A stretch of DNA of 64,000 bases from Cyanobacteriota bacterium. GTDB taxonomy: Bacteria > Cyanobacteriota > Cyanobacteriia > PCC-6307 > Cyanobiaceae. The stretch is taken from positions 1-64,000 of the forward strand of contig JAQCGH010000005.1 in assembly GCA_027620015.1 (NCBI GenBank), in the 5' to 3' direction. The notes beneath the pieces were generated by a model. That model saw nothing but the letters and a program-made list of their open reading frames with translations. It did not search any database and was not told the DNA's origin. Shown here piece by piece: positions 1-15,615 of the stretch (position 1 is the first letter of the stretch; every line of letters starts with the position of its first letter). Position numbers and translations under genes: made by a program.

Positions 1-6
1 AATCCC

Positions 7-36
7 AAAAGCTCCCTATCAATAGGGAGCTTTTTT
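7..36 (+). terminator. Rho-independent terminator
   Basis: Perfect inverted repeat AAAAGCTCCCTA-TCAA-TAGGGAGCTTTT followed by a T-run. Confidence 0.8.
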
Positions 37-424
37 ATTTGCTATACCGTTTTGCTTATTAAGACACTTTTATTGCCAATTCACTTCAATTGATCTGTGT
101 GTCTTTGCCGGGACGCTAGTTTATGGCATCGTTTATTTCCAGTCCATGGTCAATCAAGGTTTGACTGATACTTGCAATGCCTTTGGCTTGTCCGCAATTG
201 GAATAATGACTGTTGCCAAGGAATGGACGCTATTTTTAAGTAAATATATTGGGATAGCCTTCCTGATTTTTTGCCACAAAAGAGCCAGACATTGTTAATT
301 GATCTGCAGGAATTGCCTAAGTTCCGCTTGCTGGAACTGGCCTAGGCGGTTAAACAAACACTAATCAAAATGAACTGAAGATATTCAGTAGTGCTGCGCA
401 GTCGTTCTTGATTTAGTTTCTTAA

Positions 425-495
<71 letters not shown>

Positions 496-543
496 AGCTT
501 AATGAAATTAGCATTCAAGGGTTCGCCTCGATACGGTTACTAA

Positions 544-801
544 ATGATGAAATCCAAGCCGGATTTAATTGATCCTGCCTTGAAGGCGAAGTTGCTCCAA
601 GAAGCTCGTACTCCCTGGCGTGGAATGCGCCGCGGTCTCTGGGTGGCACTGGCTGCTTCTGGTGCTGTGGGGTTAGCCACGATGGCAATGCGATTAGCAA
701 GCGGTGCTGAAGTTGCTTCAACCGACCTGCTGATCCAGGTCGGTGCTCTCAGCTTGTTCGGCACTCTCTTCTGGTTGGATCGCAACCGTCTTGGCGGCTG
801 A
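544..801 (+). CDS. DUF3493-like small membrane protein
   Basis: 85 aa, two hydrophobic segments; resembles cyanobacterial DUF3493 proteins. Confidence 0.75.
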   Translation: MMKSKPDLIDPALKAKLLQEARTPWRGMRRGLWVALAASGAVGLATMAMRLASGAEVASTDLLIQVGALSLFGTLFWLDRNRLGG

Positions 802-1491
802 GGAGGACTCAGGTTCTTCGAAAGCCTCTGCTGCTTGATCCTCGGGAGCTGCAGGCGGGTTTATTTCCGGTTTGGCTAAAGCGGGTTGCCTGGCAAAGGG
901 CTCAGTGGTCTCCAGAGGGTTCAGTAGCAGTAGTGGCAGTCCAAGAGAAAGTCGCTGGCTTACCAGCTGCTGCAGGCTCAGTGGTGAATGCTCAGTGAAC
1001 GTGGCGGGGTTACGACCTAACAGGACGCTTGCCTGGATTAGTTGTTGCCATTGCCAGGTGATCACCGCTAGCAGCGGGCAGGCCACTAGAAGACTGACAA
1101 AGCGGGGGCTTGCGGCAAGGGGGGAGAGCGGCGTAGCCAGGGCGGCGTGCTGGTCTATCCACCAAAAAAGGGGTAAGAGAGCTGCAGCACCCGCTGCCAT
1201 CAGGAGCTTGAGCAAGAGGCTGCTCTGCAGTGCCGCCAAGCTGAGCTGGGCCTCGCTCCTGGCTTTGATCGGTACTTGAATTACCAGTAGAGAGCAAATG
1301 TCAGCCGGGCGCTGCCAGAGCAGGATTGCTGGCCCTAAGGCACCGATTGACCAGGTCAGCAACCGCTCTAGCCCAGGTAGGGGGCCGGGATCAGCCCCGG
1401 CAAGCACAAGTACCAAACCCAAAAGCTCCAGCGGCATGGCTCCAAGGGCCATCAGCTGGAGCCAGAGCAGGGGCTCGCGGCGGGGATTCAC
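718..1491 (-). CDS. Low-complexity-tail membrane protein
   Basis: 257 aa with hydrophobic helices and an acidic Glu/Ala/Ser-rich C-terminal tail; directly follows infB on the same strand. Confidence 0.7.
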   Translation of the reverse strand: MNPRREPLLWLQLMALGAMPLELLGLVLVLAGADPGPLPGLERLLTWSIGALGPAILLWQRPADICSLLVIQVPIKARSEAQLSLAALQSSLLLKLLMAAGAAALLPLFWWIDQHAALATPLSPLAASPRFVSLLVACPLLAVITWQWQQLIQASVLLGRNPATFTEHSPLSLQQLVSQRLSLGLPLLLLNPLETTEPFARQPALAKPEINPPAAPEDQAAEAFEEPESSSAAKTVAIQPEESAEQAESTDLDQQVG

Positions 1492-1496
1492 GTAGG

Positions 1497-4400
1497 TCAG
1501 ATGGTGAGGGTTCGGCGCTGGGTGGCCATTTTGAACGCCTCAACCCGATCTCTTTCCTGCCAGCCGTTGTAACGGTCGGTGCCGATGCCGCACTCGAAGC
1601 CGGTGGCAACTTCCTTAATGTCGTCCTTGTTGCGACGTAGGGAGTCGAGGTCCCCTTCAAACACCTTCTCCTTGCCGCGCCACACCCGCACTTTGCAGTT
1701 GCGTTGCAGCTTGCCGCTGGTCACATAACAGCCAGCAACTGCACTGCGGCCAATGGTGAATACGGCGCGTACCTCGGCTTCGCCCAGGGACTCTTCCACC
1801 AACTCCGGCTCCAGCAAGCCTTCCATGGCCATCTGGATGTCTTCCAGAAGCTTGTAGATGACGTCGTAGTCGCGCACGTCGACGCCGGTGGCATCGGCAG
1901 CGCGTTTAGCGCCAGGGGCCATTGAGGTGTTGAAGCCAACGATCACGGCGCCGGATGCGGCAGCTAGATCGACGTCTGTTTCAGTGATCTCGCCCGGCGC
2001 GGAGAGCAGTACTCGCACCTGCACCTCGCCCTGAGGGAGCTGCTCGAGAGAACCGAGAATCGCCTCCACGGAGCCTTGGACGTCTGCTTTAAGGATCAAG
2101 TTGAGCTCCTTGAGCTCTCCTTCGCTTGCCTGGCCCGACATCGAGGCTAGGGAAACCCGACGCGAAGCCATCTGCTGGGCAAGGCGGGTGGCCCGTGCCT
2201 CGTTGGCCCGGTCACCAACCACTGAGCGGGCGGTCTTCTCATCTGGGTAGACCTCAAATTCGTCGCCTGCGGTTGGCACTTCGCTGAAGCCGAGGGCTTC
2301 CACGGCATAGGAGGGGCCTGCCTCCTTCACTCGCTTGCCGCTGTCATCCACCATGGCGCGCACTTTGCCCAGCACCGGGCCGGCTGCGAGCACGTCACCA
2401 GCTTTGAGGGTGCCGTTCTGAATCAGCAGGGTGGCAACAGGTCCTTTGGCCTTGTCGAGGTGAGCCTCGATCACGGTGCCTCGAGCCATACGGTCTGGGT
2501 TGGCCTGGAGATCCTCGACTTCGGTAACTAGCAGGATCATTTCCAGCAATTTGTCGACGTTCTCACCTTTGAGGGCGCTTACAGGCACCATCACCGTGTC
2601 TCCACCCCAGTCTTCAGCGACTAGTTCGAGACCGGAGAGCTCCTGCTTGACCCGGTCGGGCGAGGCGCCTTCTTTGTCGATCTTGTTGATCGCCACCACA
2701 ATCGGCACCTTGGCGGCCCTGGCATGGCTGATCGCCTCGAGGGTTTGGGGCCGTACGCCGTCATCGGCTGCCACCACCAGCACAGCCACGTCTGTGACCT
2801 TGGTGCCTCGGGCCCGCATGGCGGTGAAAGCTTCGTGGCCTGGGGTGTCGAGGAAGGTGATCTTGCGCTGCTCGCCTGCGTGAGGGATCTCCACTTGATA
2901 GGCGCCGATGTGCTGGGTGATGCCGCCGGCTTCGCCTGCTGCCACACGGGTTTTGCGGATTGCGTCGAGCAGGCTGGTTTTGCCGTGGTCGACATGTCCC
3001 ATCACCGTCACCACGGGTGGGCGACGGATCAGGAAAGCGCGATCGCTTTCCTCGATCATCTCGACTGTCTTGGCTGCGGCTGCTTCTACGTCGTCTTCGA
3101 GCACCGGGACGCCGAATTCCTCGGCCACTGCTTCGATTGTGGACAGATCAAGGCTTTGGGTCACCGTGGCGATCACACCCTTGAAAAAGAGGCTCTTGAT
3201 GATCTCGGAGCTTTCCACGCCTAGCTTCTCCGCCAGCTCCTGCACGGAGAGGTTGCCCTCCGGCACGATCAGCATTTCGGGCCGAACAGCCTTGGCTTCG
3301 CGGGTAGTGCGCAATTCCATGGCGCGGCGGCGCTGCCGCTGGCGGGTGGTTTCTTTTTTGCGCTTGCGCATCGCCGCCATGGGTTTGGCGGCTGGGGTGG
3401 ATGCGGTGCGGGGCTTGGCCGGACGAGCCAGGCTGGCCTGCAACACATAAGCCTCTTGCTCGCCTGCGTAGCCACCGGTTTCAGCGGTGAGTGCATCATC
3501 GTTTTCGCCGATGATGTGGACCTTGGTGCGCTGCTTTTGCGGCGTACGGCTACGTAACGCCTCCAGCTTGGCGCTGTCGTCCCAGTCAGGTCGGCGGGGG
3601 CGTCCTGCCGCACCAGCTGGTGTTGGAGCCCGGAAGCCAGGCCTTCTTGGGGCTGCTGGCGGGGTTGCAGTGGGTCGGACGAGATCCGAGGTGCCGCCAG
3701 GGCTGCTGGGTGAGCCTGCTGCGGCTTCACTACGGTCGCCGGGTCGCCGGGGCGGCGGGGCTGTGGGGCGGCCGGATGGACTCTGGAGCTGCATCAGCTC
3801 GCCCGGAGCCATTGGCTTGCGCATGCCGGCTGGCATGCCCAGACGTCCAGGTGCTGCCGGGCGACCAGGAGCTTCCAGGCCAGTAGGGGCTCCAGGGGCT
3901 GCGCTATCGCGGCGAATCGGCTTGCCTACAAGCTCCAAGGGGGTTGGGCCAGGACGGCCCCCAGCTCCAGGCTGGCCTGGACGGGTTGGAGCTGGGACTC
4001 CGGTGCGTTGAGGACTGGCCGGACGCTGACTTAATGGCGCCCTGCCTGAAGGGGGAGCCGGGCGGCTGCTCGTGGTACCTACAGGGGTGCTGATGGGCCT
4101 CCCGACCAGTTGGGGCTTGCCGGGAGACGGCCGTACAGGCAATTCCGGTTTGCGGCTTGCAGCTGGTGCTGGGGTGGCTGGGCGAGCTGGTTTGGATGCA
4201 ATCAACACCGGCTTGCTAGGTGCAGCAGCGGCGGCGGGTCTGACTGGTGTCGGCGGCTTGCTCACCAAGGTCGGCTTACTGGAAGCCGTTGGCTTTGTCA
4301 CCGGAGCCTGTTTGAAAGGCTCAGGCTGCTTGGAAACCAATTGAGGTTTGGCAACTACTTGAGGTTTTGAGGCCAGCGGCGGTTTGCTCGCCAAAGGCGG

Positions 4401-4781
4401 TTTGTTTGGCTGGGCTGGCTTAGCTGCAGGAGCTGCGGCGGCCCGGGCAGGCGGCATGGCTGGCTTGGCTGCCGCTGGGGCGACCGGCCGTGGGCTGGTG
4501 GCGGGCTTGGGAGTCGGGGGCAATGAGGCTGCAGCGGTCTCAGCCTTTTTGACAGCGAGGATCGCGTTCGGCGGAGCGGTAGCGGCCGGTGGCGCTGCCT
4601 TGCTGCCGTTAGAGCCGCCCTCGATCAAGGAGCGAATCCGTGTCGCTTCAGCGTCGCTGATAGAGCTGCTGTGGCTCTTTGCCGCAACCCCCAGCTTCTC
4701 GGCGGCATCGAGCACGTCCTTGTTCTCCAGGCCTAAGTCCCGGGACAGCTCATAAATTCTCACTTTGCCGCTGCTGGTCAT
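1497..4781 (-). CDS. infB: Translation initiation factor IF-2
   Basis: GTPase motifs [21 protein letters not shown]; long Pro/Ala-rich N-terminal linker. Confidence 0.97.
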   Translation of the reverse strand: MTSSGKVRIYELSRDLGLENKDVLDAAEKLGVAAKSHSSSISDAEATRIRSLIEGGSNGSKAAPPAATAPPNAILAVKKAETAAASLPPTPKPATSPRPVAPAAAKPAMPPARAAAAPAAKPAQPNKPPLASKPPLASKPQVVAKPQLVSKQPEPFKQAPVTKPTASSKPTLVSKPPTPVRPAAAAAPSKPVLIASKPARPATPAPAASRKPELPVRPSPGKPQLVGRPISTPVGTTSSRPAPPSGRAPLSQRPASPQRTGVPAPTRPGQPGAGGRPGPTPLELVGKPIRRDSAAPGAPTGLEAPGRPAAPGRLGMPAGMRKPMAPGELMQLQSPSGRPTAPPPRRPGDRSEAAAGSPSSPGGTSDLVRPTATPPAAPRRPGFRAPTPAGAAGRPRRPDWDDSAKLEALRSRTPQKQRTKVHIIGENDDALTAETGGYAGEQEAYVLQASLARPAKPRTASTPAAKPMAAMRKRKKETTRQRQRRRAMELRTTREAKAVRPEMLIVPEGNLSVQELAEKLGVESSEIIKSLFFKGVIATVTQSLDLSTIEAVAEEFGVPVLEDDVEAAAAKTVEMIEESDRAFLIRRPPVVTVMGHVDHGKTSLLDAIRKTRVAAGEAGGITQHIGAYQVEIPHAGEQRKITFLDTPGHEAFTAMRARGTKVTDVAVLVVAADDGVRPQTLEAISHARAAKVPIVVAINKIDKEGASPDRVKQELSGLELVAEDWGGDTVMVPVSALKGENVDKLLEMILLVTEVEDLQANPDRMARGTVIEAHLDKAKGPVATLLIQNGTLKAGDVLAAGPVLGKVRAMVDDSGKRVKEAGPSYAVEALGFSEVPTAGDEFEVYPDEKTARSVVGDRANEARATRLAQQMASRRVSLASMSGQASEGELKELNLILKADVQGSVEAILGSLEQLPQGEVQVRVLLSAPGEITETDVDLAAASGAVIVGFNTSMAPGAKRAADATGVDVRDYDVIYKLLEDIQMAMEGLLEPELVEESLGEAEVRAVFTIGRSAVAGCYVTSGKLQRNCKVRVWRGKEKVFEGDLDSLRRNKDDIKEVATGFECGIGTDRYNGWQERDRVEAFKMATQRRTLTI

Positions 4782-4864
4782 TCAGGTCTCCATGGGTCGG
4801 GGCTCAAGGGCCGCCATGCGGGGCCGAGGGGCACACCAGGCCGCACATACGCTGCGGCCAATGT

Positions 4865-5143
4865 TCATCTTGCCTCAGAGGCGAGATTGGCGTCGGGGAT
4901 CAGGCGCTTTTCAAGGGTTTCGACAATGGCATCTGCAACCTGGCAGCGCAGGGCCCGCTGCAGACGCTTTCGTCGTTTCGCCTCTTCCAGGCATACCTGG
5001 TTGGGGCAGAGATAGGCCGAACGGCCCATACCGTGATCCAAGCTGATTCCCCCTTCAGCCAGCCGAATTACCCGCCAAAGCTGCTGGCGATCCAGCAGTG
5101 CGCGGCAGGCAACACAGCGCCGAAGCACTGCACGGTCACTCAC
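4865..5143 (-). CDS. YlxR family (DUF448) protein
   Basis: RRCVACRALLDRQQLWRVIRL motif; between nusA and infB. Confidence 0.88.
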   Translation of the reverse strand: MSDRAVLRRCVACRALLDRQQLWRVIRLAEGGISLDHGMGRSAYLCPNQVCLEEAKRRKRLQRALRCQVADAIVETLEKRLIPDANLASEAR

Positions 5144-6465
5144 CGGGTCTCTTCCTCGTAGTAACCGGCTTCATCTTCTGGAAGGGGATAAAGCTCCCTT
5201 AGACGGGCGTCCTCCTCGGCCCGGGCGGCCTGTTCGATTTCTAGGCGGGCTTCGGCTTCGGCTTGAAGAGCCTCCTCCTCCTGCCGCTGGGCAATCAGCT
5301 CAGACACCACAGCATCTTCAGATGCCTGGTCGTATTCGCCGGCGTTCTTGATGTCGAGTTTCCAGCCGGTAAGGCGGGCGGCCAAACGCACGTTCTGACC
5401 TTCACGGCCAATGGCGAGGCTGAGCTGATCGGATGGAACCAGAACGTGGGCGTGCTGCCCTTCAGGGTCAACCAGGCGCACCATTTCAACCCTTGCTGGG
5501 CTGAGGGAATTGGCTATGTACTGGCCAGGGTCGGGCGACCAGCGAATTACATCGATCTTCTCGCCACGCAGCTCGTTGACCACTTGCTGGATTCGGGAGC
5601 CGCGGGCGCCGATGCAGGCTCCCACTGGATCAACTTCCCGCTCCACAGAGTCCACAGCCACTTTGGTACGCGGGCCTACTGAGCGGGAAGGTGGATTGGC
5701 TTCCCTGGCTACGGCAACAATCCGGACTGAACCTTCCTGGATCTCGGGAACTTCATTTTCGAACAAGTAGACCACCAGACCCGCGTTGGAGCGACTCACA
5801 AATAATTGGGGCCCGCGCCGCGCGACCTCGCTCACTTCCTTGAGAAAAACCTTGAAGGTGGCATTTGCTCTGTAGTTGTCGTTGGGCAGCTGGTCGCGGC
5901 GAGGTAACTCGGCTTCGACCTCGGGGCGGCCCAGACCTGAACTCACGGCCATGATCACGCTTTGGCGCTCGAAGCGGATCACCCGAGCGGTGAGCACTGG
6001 GTCTTCTAGGTCGGCGAATTCCTCCTGGATCATCCGGCGCTGCTGGTCACGCAGCTTCTGAGCCAGCACCTGCTTGGTGGTGGCGGCGGCCATGCGGCCG
6101 AAGTCGTCTTTCTCCGGGGTGACGTCCAACACAACTGTGTCGCCGATCTGGGCGTCATCGGCAACCTGCTGCACCTCTTCAAGAGCGATCTGGTGGTCTT
6201 CGCTCTCAACTTCCTCAACAATGATTTTTGAGGCCAGAACTCGGTAGCCCTCCTCCTCCAGGTCAAGGCCCACGTCAAAGTTGGAGAAGTAGTCCTCTTC
6301 GAAGGGGTCTTCGCTGATCCCGAGATAGAGGGTGCGGCGGTAGCGCTCGTAGCCCTTTAGCAGGGCTTCCCGCAGGGCGGCCTCCACCACGGTGGGCGCA
6401 AGTTTCTTCTCTTCGCTGATGTCCTCGATCAGGTTATTTAGACCGGGGAGCAGAACCAGGGCCAT
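5140..6465 (-). CDS. nusA: Transcription termination/antitermination factor NusA
   Basis: S1/KH domain sequence incl. DPVGACIGARGSRIQQVVNELRGEKIDVI; nusA-ylxR-infB synteny. Confidence 0.96.
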   Translation of the reverse strand: MALVLLPGLNNLIEDISEEKKLAPTVVEAALREALLKGYERYRRTLYLGISEDPFEEDYFSNFDVGLDLEEEGYRVLASKIIVEEVESEDHQIALEEVQQVADDAQIGDTVVLDVTPEKDDFGRMAAATTKQVLAQKLRDQQRRMIQEEFADLEDPVLTARVIRFERQSVIMAVSSGLGRPEVEAELPRRDQLPNDNYRANATFKVFLKEVSEVARRGPQLFVSRSNAGLVVYLFENEVPEIQEGSVRIVAVAREANPPSRSVGPRTKVAVDSVEREVDPVGACIGARGSRIQQVVNELRGEKIDVIRWSPDPGQYIANSLSPARVEMVRLVDPEGQHAHVLVPSDQLSLAIGREGQNVRLAARLTGWKLDIKNAGEYDQASEDAVVSELIAQRQEEEALQAEAEARLEIEQAARAEEDARLRELYPLPEDEAGYYEEETR

Positions 6466-6496
6466 GGATCAGGGGTGAGAAATGGTCAGGGGAAAG

Positions 6497-6970
6497 TCAG
6501 TCGGACTCGGATGGAGTGACCAGGCTGACGCTGATCACGGAGTCTCTGGAGATGCGCTGGGTACGTCCGCGGATGTTGATCTGAACATCCGTCTCATCGC
6601 GCTCGAGGAGGAGCCCTTCGCGCCGCACTTCGAGCCCTTGGTGGTCACGGCAGACAACGACAACGGGGAATCCGCGAAATGAGCGGAAATCGCGATCGTC
6701 GCGCAGGTCATCGCTGACGCCAGGGCTACTGATCTCGAGCACATAAGCATCTCCAAGCAGCTCGGCTACTTCGATTGCCTCGGCCAGCGGTGCACTAAGA
6801 GAGGCGCACTCATCCAGGTTGATGTCACTGCCATCTGCTCGCTGCACCAGCACCTGCACCGTCATTGGGATGCGATGGGTGAAAACATGCACTCCCTTGA
6901 GCTCAAAGCCAGTAGCAACCGCAGCCGCTTGGGCTAGGCGCTCCAGGTCGGGCAGGAGAGGGTGGGGCAA
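6497..6970 (-). CDS. rimP: Ribosome maturation factor RimP
   Basis: LEISSPGVSDDL motif; upstream of nusA. Confidence 0.93.
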   Translation of the reverse strand: MPHPLLPDLERLAQAAAVATGFELKGVHVFTHRIPMTVQVLVQRADGSDINLDECASLSAPLAEAIEVAELLGDAYVLEISSPGVSDDLRDDRDFRSFRGFPVVVVCRDHQGLEVRREGLLLERDETDVQINIRGRTQRISRDSVISVSLVTPSESD

Positions 6971-7010
6971 TTGGGCAGATCAGCTGGGGGCAGGCGGCCC
7001 GCCGGCTTGT

Positions 7011-7110
7011 GCAGTTTTAAAACTGCCCTACAAAACACAGCTGTTCAGCAAAGAAAGCTGAACCCCTAGCTAGCAGCTAGGGCGTGACTGAAGGGTATGC
7101 CCGCCGGGCA
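7011..7110. promoter_or_regulatory. Cluster of inverted repeats upstream of rimP-nusA-infB
   Basis: GCAGTTTTAAAACTGC (7011-7026); GTTCAGC-AAAGAAA-GCTGAAC (7043-7063); CCCTAGCT-AGC-AGCTAGGG (7064-7082); TGCCCGCCGGGCA (7098-7110). Confidence 0.6.
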
Positions 7111-7136
7111 AGTCCTAACCTTAAGGGATTGCCGGC

Positions 7137-8690
<1,554 letters not shown>

Positions 8691-8723
8691 GCGCTGCTAC
8701 GGTCGCGGCCGATTCAGGAATAT

Positions 8724-9440
8724 TTGATGTCGGATCTGCAGGACCGGATGAAGCAGGCTGTTGCTGCTGCGGCCACTGAGCAGATACAGAGCGGCATGGT
8801 TGTTGGCTTGGGTTCCGGCTCCACAGCAGCCCTAATGATTCAGGCCCTTGGAGCCAAGCTCAAGAGCGGGGAACTCACCGATGTGGTGGGCGTCACCACA
8901 TCCTTCCAAGGAGAGGTGCTGGCAGCTGAGCTCGGCATCCCGCTGAAGAGCCTTAATGCAATTGAGCTCATCGATCTTGCGATCGATGGTGCGGACGAGG
9001 TGGATCCCGCTTTTCAATTGATCAAGGGCGGTGGTGCCTGTCACGTTCAGGAGAAATTGGTAGCAGTGCGGGCTGACCGCTTTGTGGTGGTTGTGGATTC
9101 CACAAAGCTCGTCGATATCTTGAATCTCAGCTTTCTGTTGCCCGTAGAGGTACTTCCTGGAGCCTGGCGTCAGGTGCAGGCCCAGCTAGCTGCCATGGGC
9201 GGCGATGCCCAGTTGCGCATGGCCATCAAGAAGGCTGGCCCGGTGGTGACCGACCAGGGCAATCTCGTGCTGGATGCGAAATTCGCAGGCGGGATAAGTG
9301 ATCCGGCTGGCCTGGAGGCAGCAATCAACAACTTGCCAGGTGTGCTGGAGAACGGCCTGTTTGTGAATGTCACTGACCAGGTGCTGGTAGGCGAGATCGT
9401 TGATGGGCAGCCCCGGGTGCGGGATCTGCTCAAGGCCTGA
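8724..9440 (+). CDS. rpiA: Ribose-5-phosphate isomerase A
   Basis: [31 protein letters not shown] motifs. Confidence 0.96.
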   Translation: MMSDLQDRMKQAVAAAATEQIQSGMVVGLGSGSTAALMIQALGAKLKSGELTDVVGVTTSFQGEVLAAELGIPLKSLNAIELIDLAIDGADEVDPAFQLIKGGGACHVQEKLVAVRADRFVVVVDSTKLVDILNLSFLLPVEVLPGAWRQVQAQLAAMGGDAQLRMAIKKAGPVVTDQGNLVLDAKFAGGISDPAGLEAAINNLPGVLENGLFVNVTDQVLVGEIVDGQPRVRDLLKA

Positions 9441-9446
9441 GCCGCT

Positions 9447-10763
9447 TCAATTCAGCCTGCGCCTCACTGACTCGGCGTGACTGTGCAGCCCCTCGCTTTC
9501 TGCCAGGGTGATCACCGCGGCCCCGGTTGCCTCGAGGGCTTTTCGGTTGAAGCAAATAAGGCTGGTGTGGCACATAAATGTCTCCACACTCAGGGCTCCG
9601 GCAAAGCGAGCCGTGCCGGCGGTAGGCAGGGTGTGATTGGGGCCCGCTAGGTAGTCGCCTACAGCCTCGGGGGTGTACTGACCCATAAAGATGGCACCGG
9701 CGTGCTGGATCTGTTCGGCCAGTTTTTCCGGGTGTTCCACCAACAACTCCAGGTGTTCAGGCGCGAAGCAGTCGCTGAGTTGGGCGGCCCGGCTAAGGCT
9801 CTCGCACAGCACAATCAGCCCCCAGTCATTGAGCGCGGTACGTGTGATTTCAGACCTGGGGTGGTTTTCAAGCTGTGCCTCCAGGGCTGCTGGCATGGCG
9901 GCGGCCAGCTCCGGGCTTGTGGTCAGCAAGATCGCGGCAGCCAGGGGGTCGTGCTCAGCCTGGGCCAGCAGGTCGGCTGCCACCTGGTCGGCCCGGGCGC
10001 TGTGGTCGGCGATCACGAGCACCTCACTCGGCCCTGCCAGCGAATCGATTGCCACGCGGCCGTAGACCGCTTTTTTAGCCAGGGTCACATAAAGGTTGCC
10101 GGGGCCGCTGATCACATCGACCCTGGGAATGGTGGCGGTACCGAAGGCCATGGCGCCGATCGCCTGGGCGCCGCCAACCCGATAAACCTCCTCGACGCCG
10201 GCCAGGTGGGCAGCTGCGAGCACGGTTTCATTGGGCTCACCGCCTGGGCCTGGCGGTGTCACCATTACGAGCTGCTGCACCCCGGCTACCCTGGCCGGCA
10301 CAGCATTCATCAGCACAGTGCTGGGGTACGAAGCCCGCCCCCCAGGGATGTAAAGGCCGGCCCGCTGCACCGGCCGCCAGCGCCGGCCCAACAATTCGCC
10401 ATGGGGACCCGTGACGGTCAGGTCGGCCGGCAGTTGATGCTGGTGGAAGTTGAGAATTCTCTGGTGTGCCAGGTGCAGGGCGTCGCGCAGGGGTGCCGAT
10501 GTGGCTTGCCAGGCATTAGCTAATCGCTGTGGCGGAATCCGCAGTGGATCGGGGCGAACGCCATCGAAGCGTTCGGTGAGCTCCATAAGAGCGGCATCGC
10601 CCTCCGTTTGCACCCGGGAGAGGATCTCCTCGACCTGAACCATTTCTTCGCGCAGGCGCCCGCCACTGGTTCGCTCGGCGATGCTTGCCAGTCGATCAGA
10701 GGCAGCGTTTGAACCGTCATCGCGCAAGCAGCGGATCGATAGGGCAACAGGCGTTGCGACCAC
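9447..10763 (-). CDS. hisD: Histidinol dehydrogenase
   Basis: [41 protein letters not shown] motifs. Confidence 0.97.
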   Translation of the reverse strand: MVATPVALSIRCLRDDGSNAASDRLASIAERTSGGRLREEMVQVEEILSRVQTEGDAALMELTERFDGVRPDPLRIPPQRLANAWQATSAPLRDALHLAHQRILNFHQHQLPADLTVTGPHGELLGRRWRPVQRAGLYIPGGRASYPSTVLMNAVPARVAGVQQLVMVTPPGPGGEPNETVLAAAHLAGVEEVYRVGGAQAIGAMAFGTATIPRVDVISGPGNLYVTLAKKAVYGRVAIDSLAGPSEVLVIADHSARADQVAADLLAQAEHDPLAAAILLTTSPELAAAMPAALEAQLENHPRSEITRTALNDWGLIVLCESLSRAAQLSDCFAPEHLELLVEHPEKLAEQIQHAGAIFMGQYTPEAVGDYLAGPNHTLPTAGTARFAGALSVETFMCHTSLICFNRKALEATGAAVITLAESEGLHSHAESVRRRLN

Positions 10764-10863
10764 GGAACGGCTCAGGGGTAAGGCTTCATTAAGTTAGGCG
10801 TGCACAGCTCGTGCAACCGGTGGGGGGCTTCGGCGGTCCTGGCGTTAGGATCCATTTCTGTGA

Positions 10864-11190
<327 letters not shown>

Positions 11191-11204
11191 GCCAGATTCC
11201 CTTC

Positions 11205-12029
11205 GTGATTGCTTCGCCAGTAGCGACCGAATCGGGTTTGCCTGTTTTGGTTGACAGCCACTGCCACATCGTTTTCCGCAATTTCGATGATGACTTAGAG
11301 GCTGTGGCTCAACGCTGGCGCGATGCTGGTGTTCGTTCTCTTGTTCATGCATGTGTTGAGCCCGGGGAAATTCCAGCTATCCGCGCCCTGGCAGATCGTT
11401 TCGGCGAGTTGCGTTATTCCGTAGGGGTCCATCCCCTTGATTCCGAGCATTGGCAGCCCGACACGCCAGAGGTTTTACGTCAAGCCGCCCAGGCTGATCG
11501 GCGGGTGGTAGCGATCGGAGAACTCGGCCTTGATCTGTTTCGTGAGCAGAATCTGGATGCCCAGATGGCAATTCTCGAACCCCAGCTTGATCTGGCAGTG
11601 GAGCTAGACCTGCCAGTCATCGTGCATTGCCGCGACGCTGCCGAGCAGATGTTGGCTTTGCTGAGGCAGCGGAGCTCTTTAGGTGGCTGTCCTCGCGGGG
11701 TGATGCATTGCTGGGGGGGGACCCCTGCGGAGATGGCTAGTTTTTTAGAGCTTGGCTTCTTCATTAGCTTTAGCGGTACGGTGACTTTCCCCAAGGCGGA
11801 AACAACCCATGTCTGCGCACGACAGGTGCCTGCTGATCGCTATTTGGTAGAAACCGATTGCCCCTTTTTGGCGCCGGTCCCCCGTCGCGGCAAGCGCAAC
11901 GAACCGGCATTTGTGGCAGCGGTCGCAGCCCGGGTTTCCGATTTGCGTGGGCAAACCCTCACAGAAGTGGCCAATGCCAGCAGTGCCAACGCTTCACGGC
12001 TGTTTGGCCTGCCGCTTCACAATGTATGA
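11205..12029 (+). CDS. TatD family hydrolase
   Basis: VDSHCHI, IGELGLD, HCRDA, ETDCPFLAP motifs. Confidence 0.93.
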   Translation: MIASPVATESGLPVLVDSHCHIVFRNFDDDLEAVAQRWRDAGVRSLVHACVEPGEIPAIRALADRFGELRYSVGVHPLDSEHWQPDTPEVLRQAAQADRRVVAIGELGLDLFREQNLDAQMAILEPQLDLAVELDLPVIVHCRDAAEQMLALLRQRSSLGGCPRGVMHCWGGTPAEMASFLELGFFISFSGTVTFPKAETTHVCARQVPADRYLVETDCPFLAPVPRRGKRNEPAFVAAVAARVSDLRGQTLTEVANASSANASRLFGLPLHNV

Positions 12030-12241
12030 TGTTTTATTGGCCTGTAAGCGGAAGCGCTGCTTGTTGTCGACGTCTGCGTTATTGAAGCGAACCCGTTAAT
12101 TAGGTCCTCGTGGGCAGCCGTCCCTTAATAGGGGAGCGGCTGTCGGCGTGAGCGTTTGCGGAGCATTCAATCCAGCGGTGATCGGCATCAGAAGCGTTCC
12201 ACTGTCCAGTCCTTATCCACCCGTTCCTGCAGGTTCACCGC

Positions 12242-15532
<3,291 letters not shown>

Positions 15533-15615
15533 TCGCTGATTGATCGCGGATCGCTCCTCCTTGGGGCGAAGCCGTGCCCCCCATTCCTTTCTCGATCTCC
15601 GCGAGCTGCAAGCCG

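Noticed and set aside
2724-3224. Plus-strand ORFs (e.g. 166 aa) antisense to infB
   Set aside because: Mirror of conserved IF-2 coding sequence; His/Cys-rich composition is a frame artefact.
4110-4440. Repeat-like sequence in infB ([21 protein letters not shown]) considered as a tandem repeat element
   Set aside because: Explained by the low-complexity Pro/Ala/Lys linker common in cyanobacterial IF-2.
9702-10523. 273-aa plus-strand ORF antisense to hisD
   Set aside because: Lies wholly inside a well-supported hisD; no recognisable domain; typical spurious long antisense ORF in GC-rich DNA.
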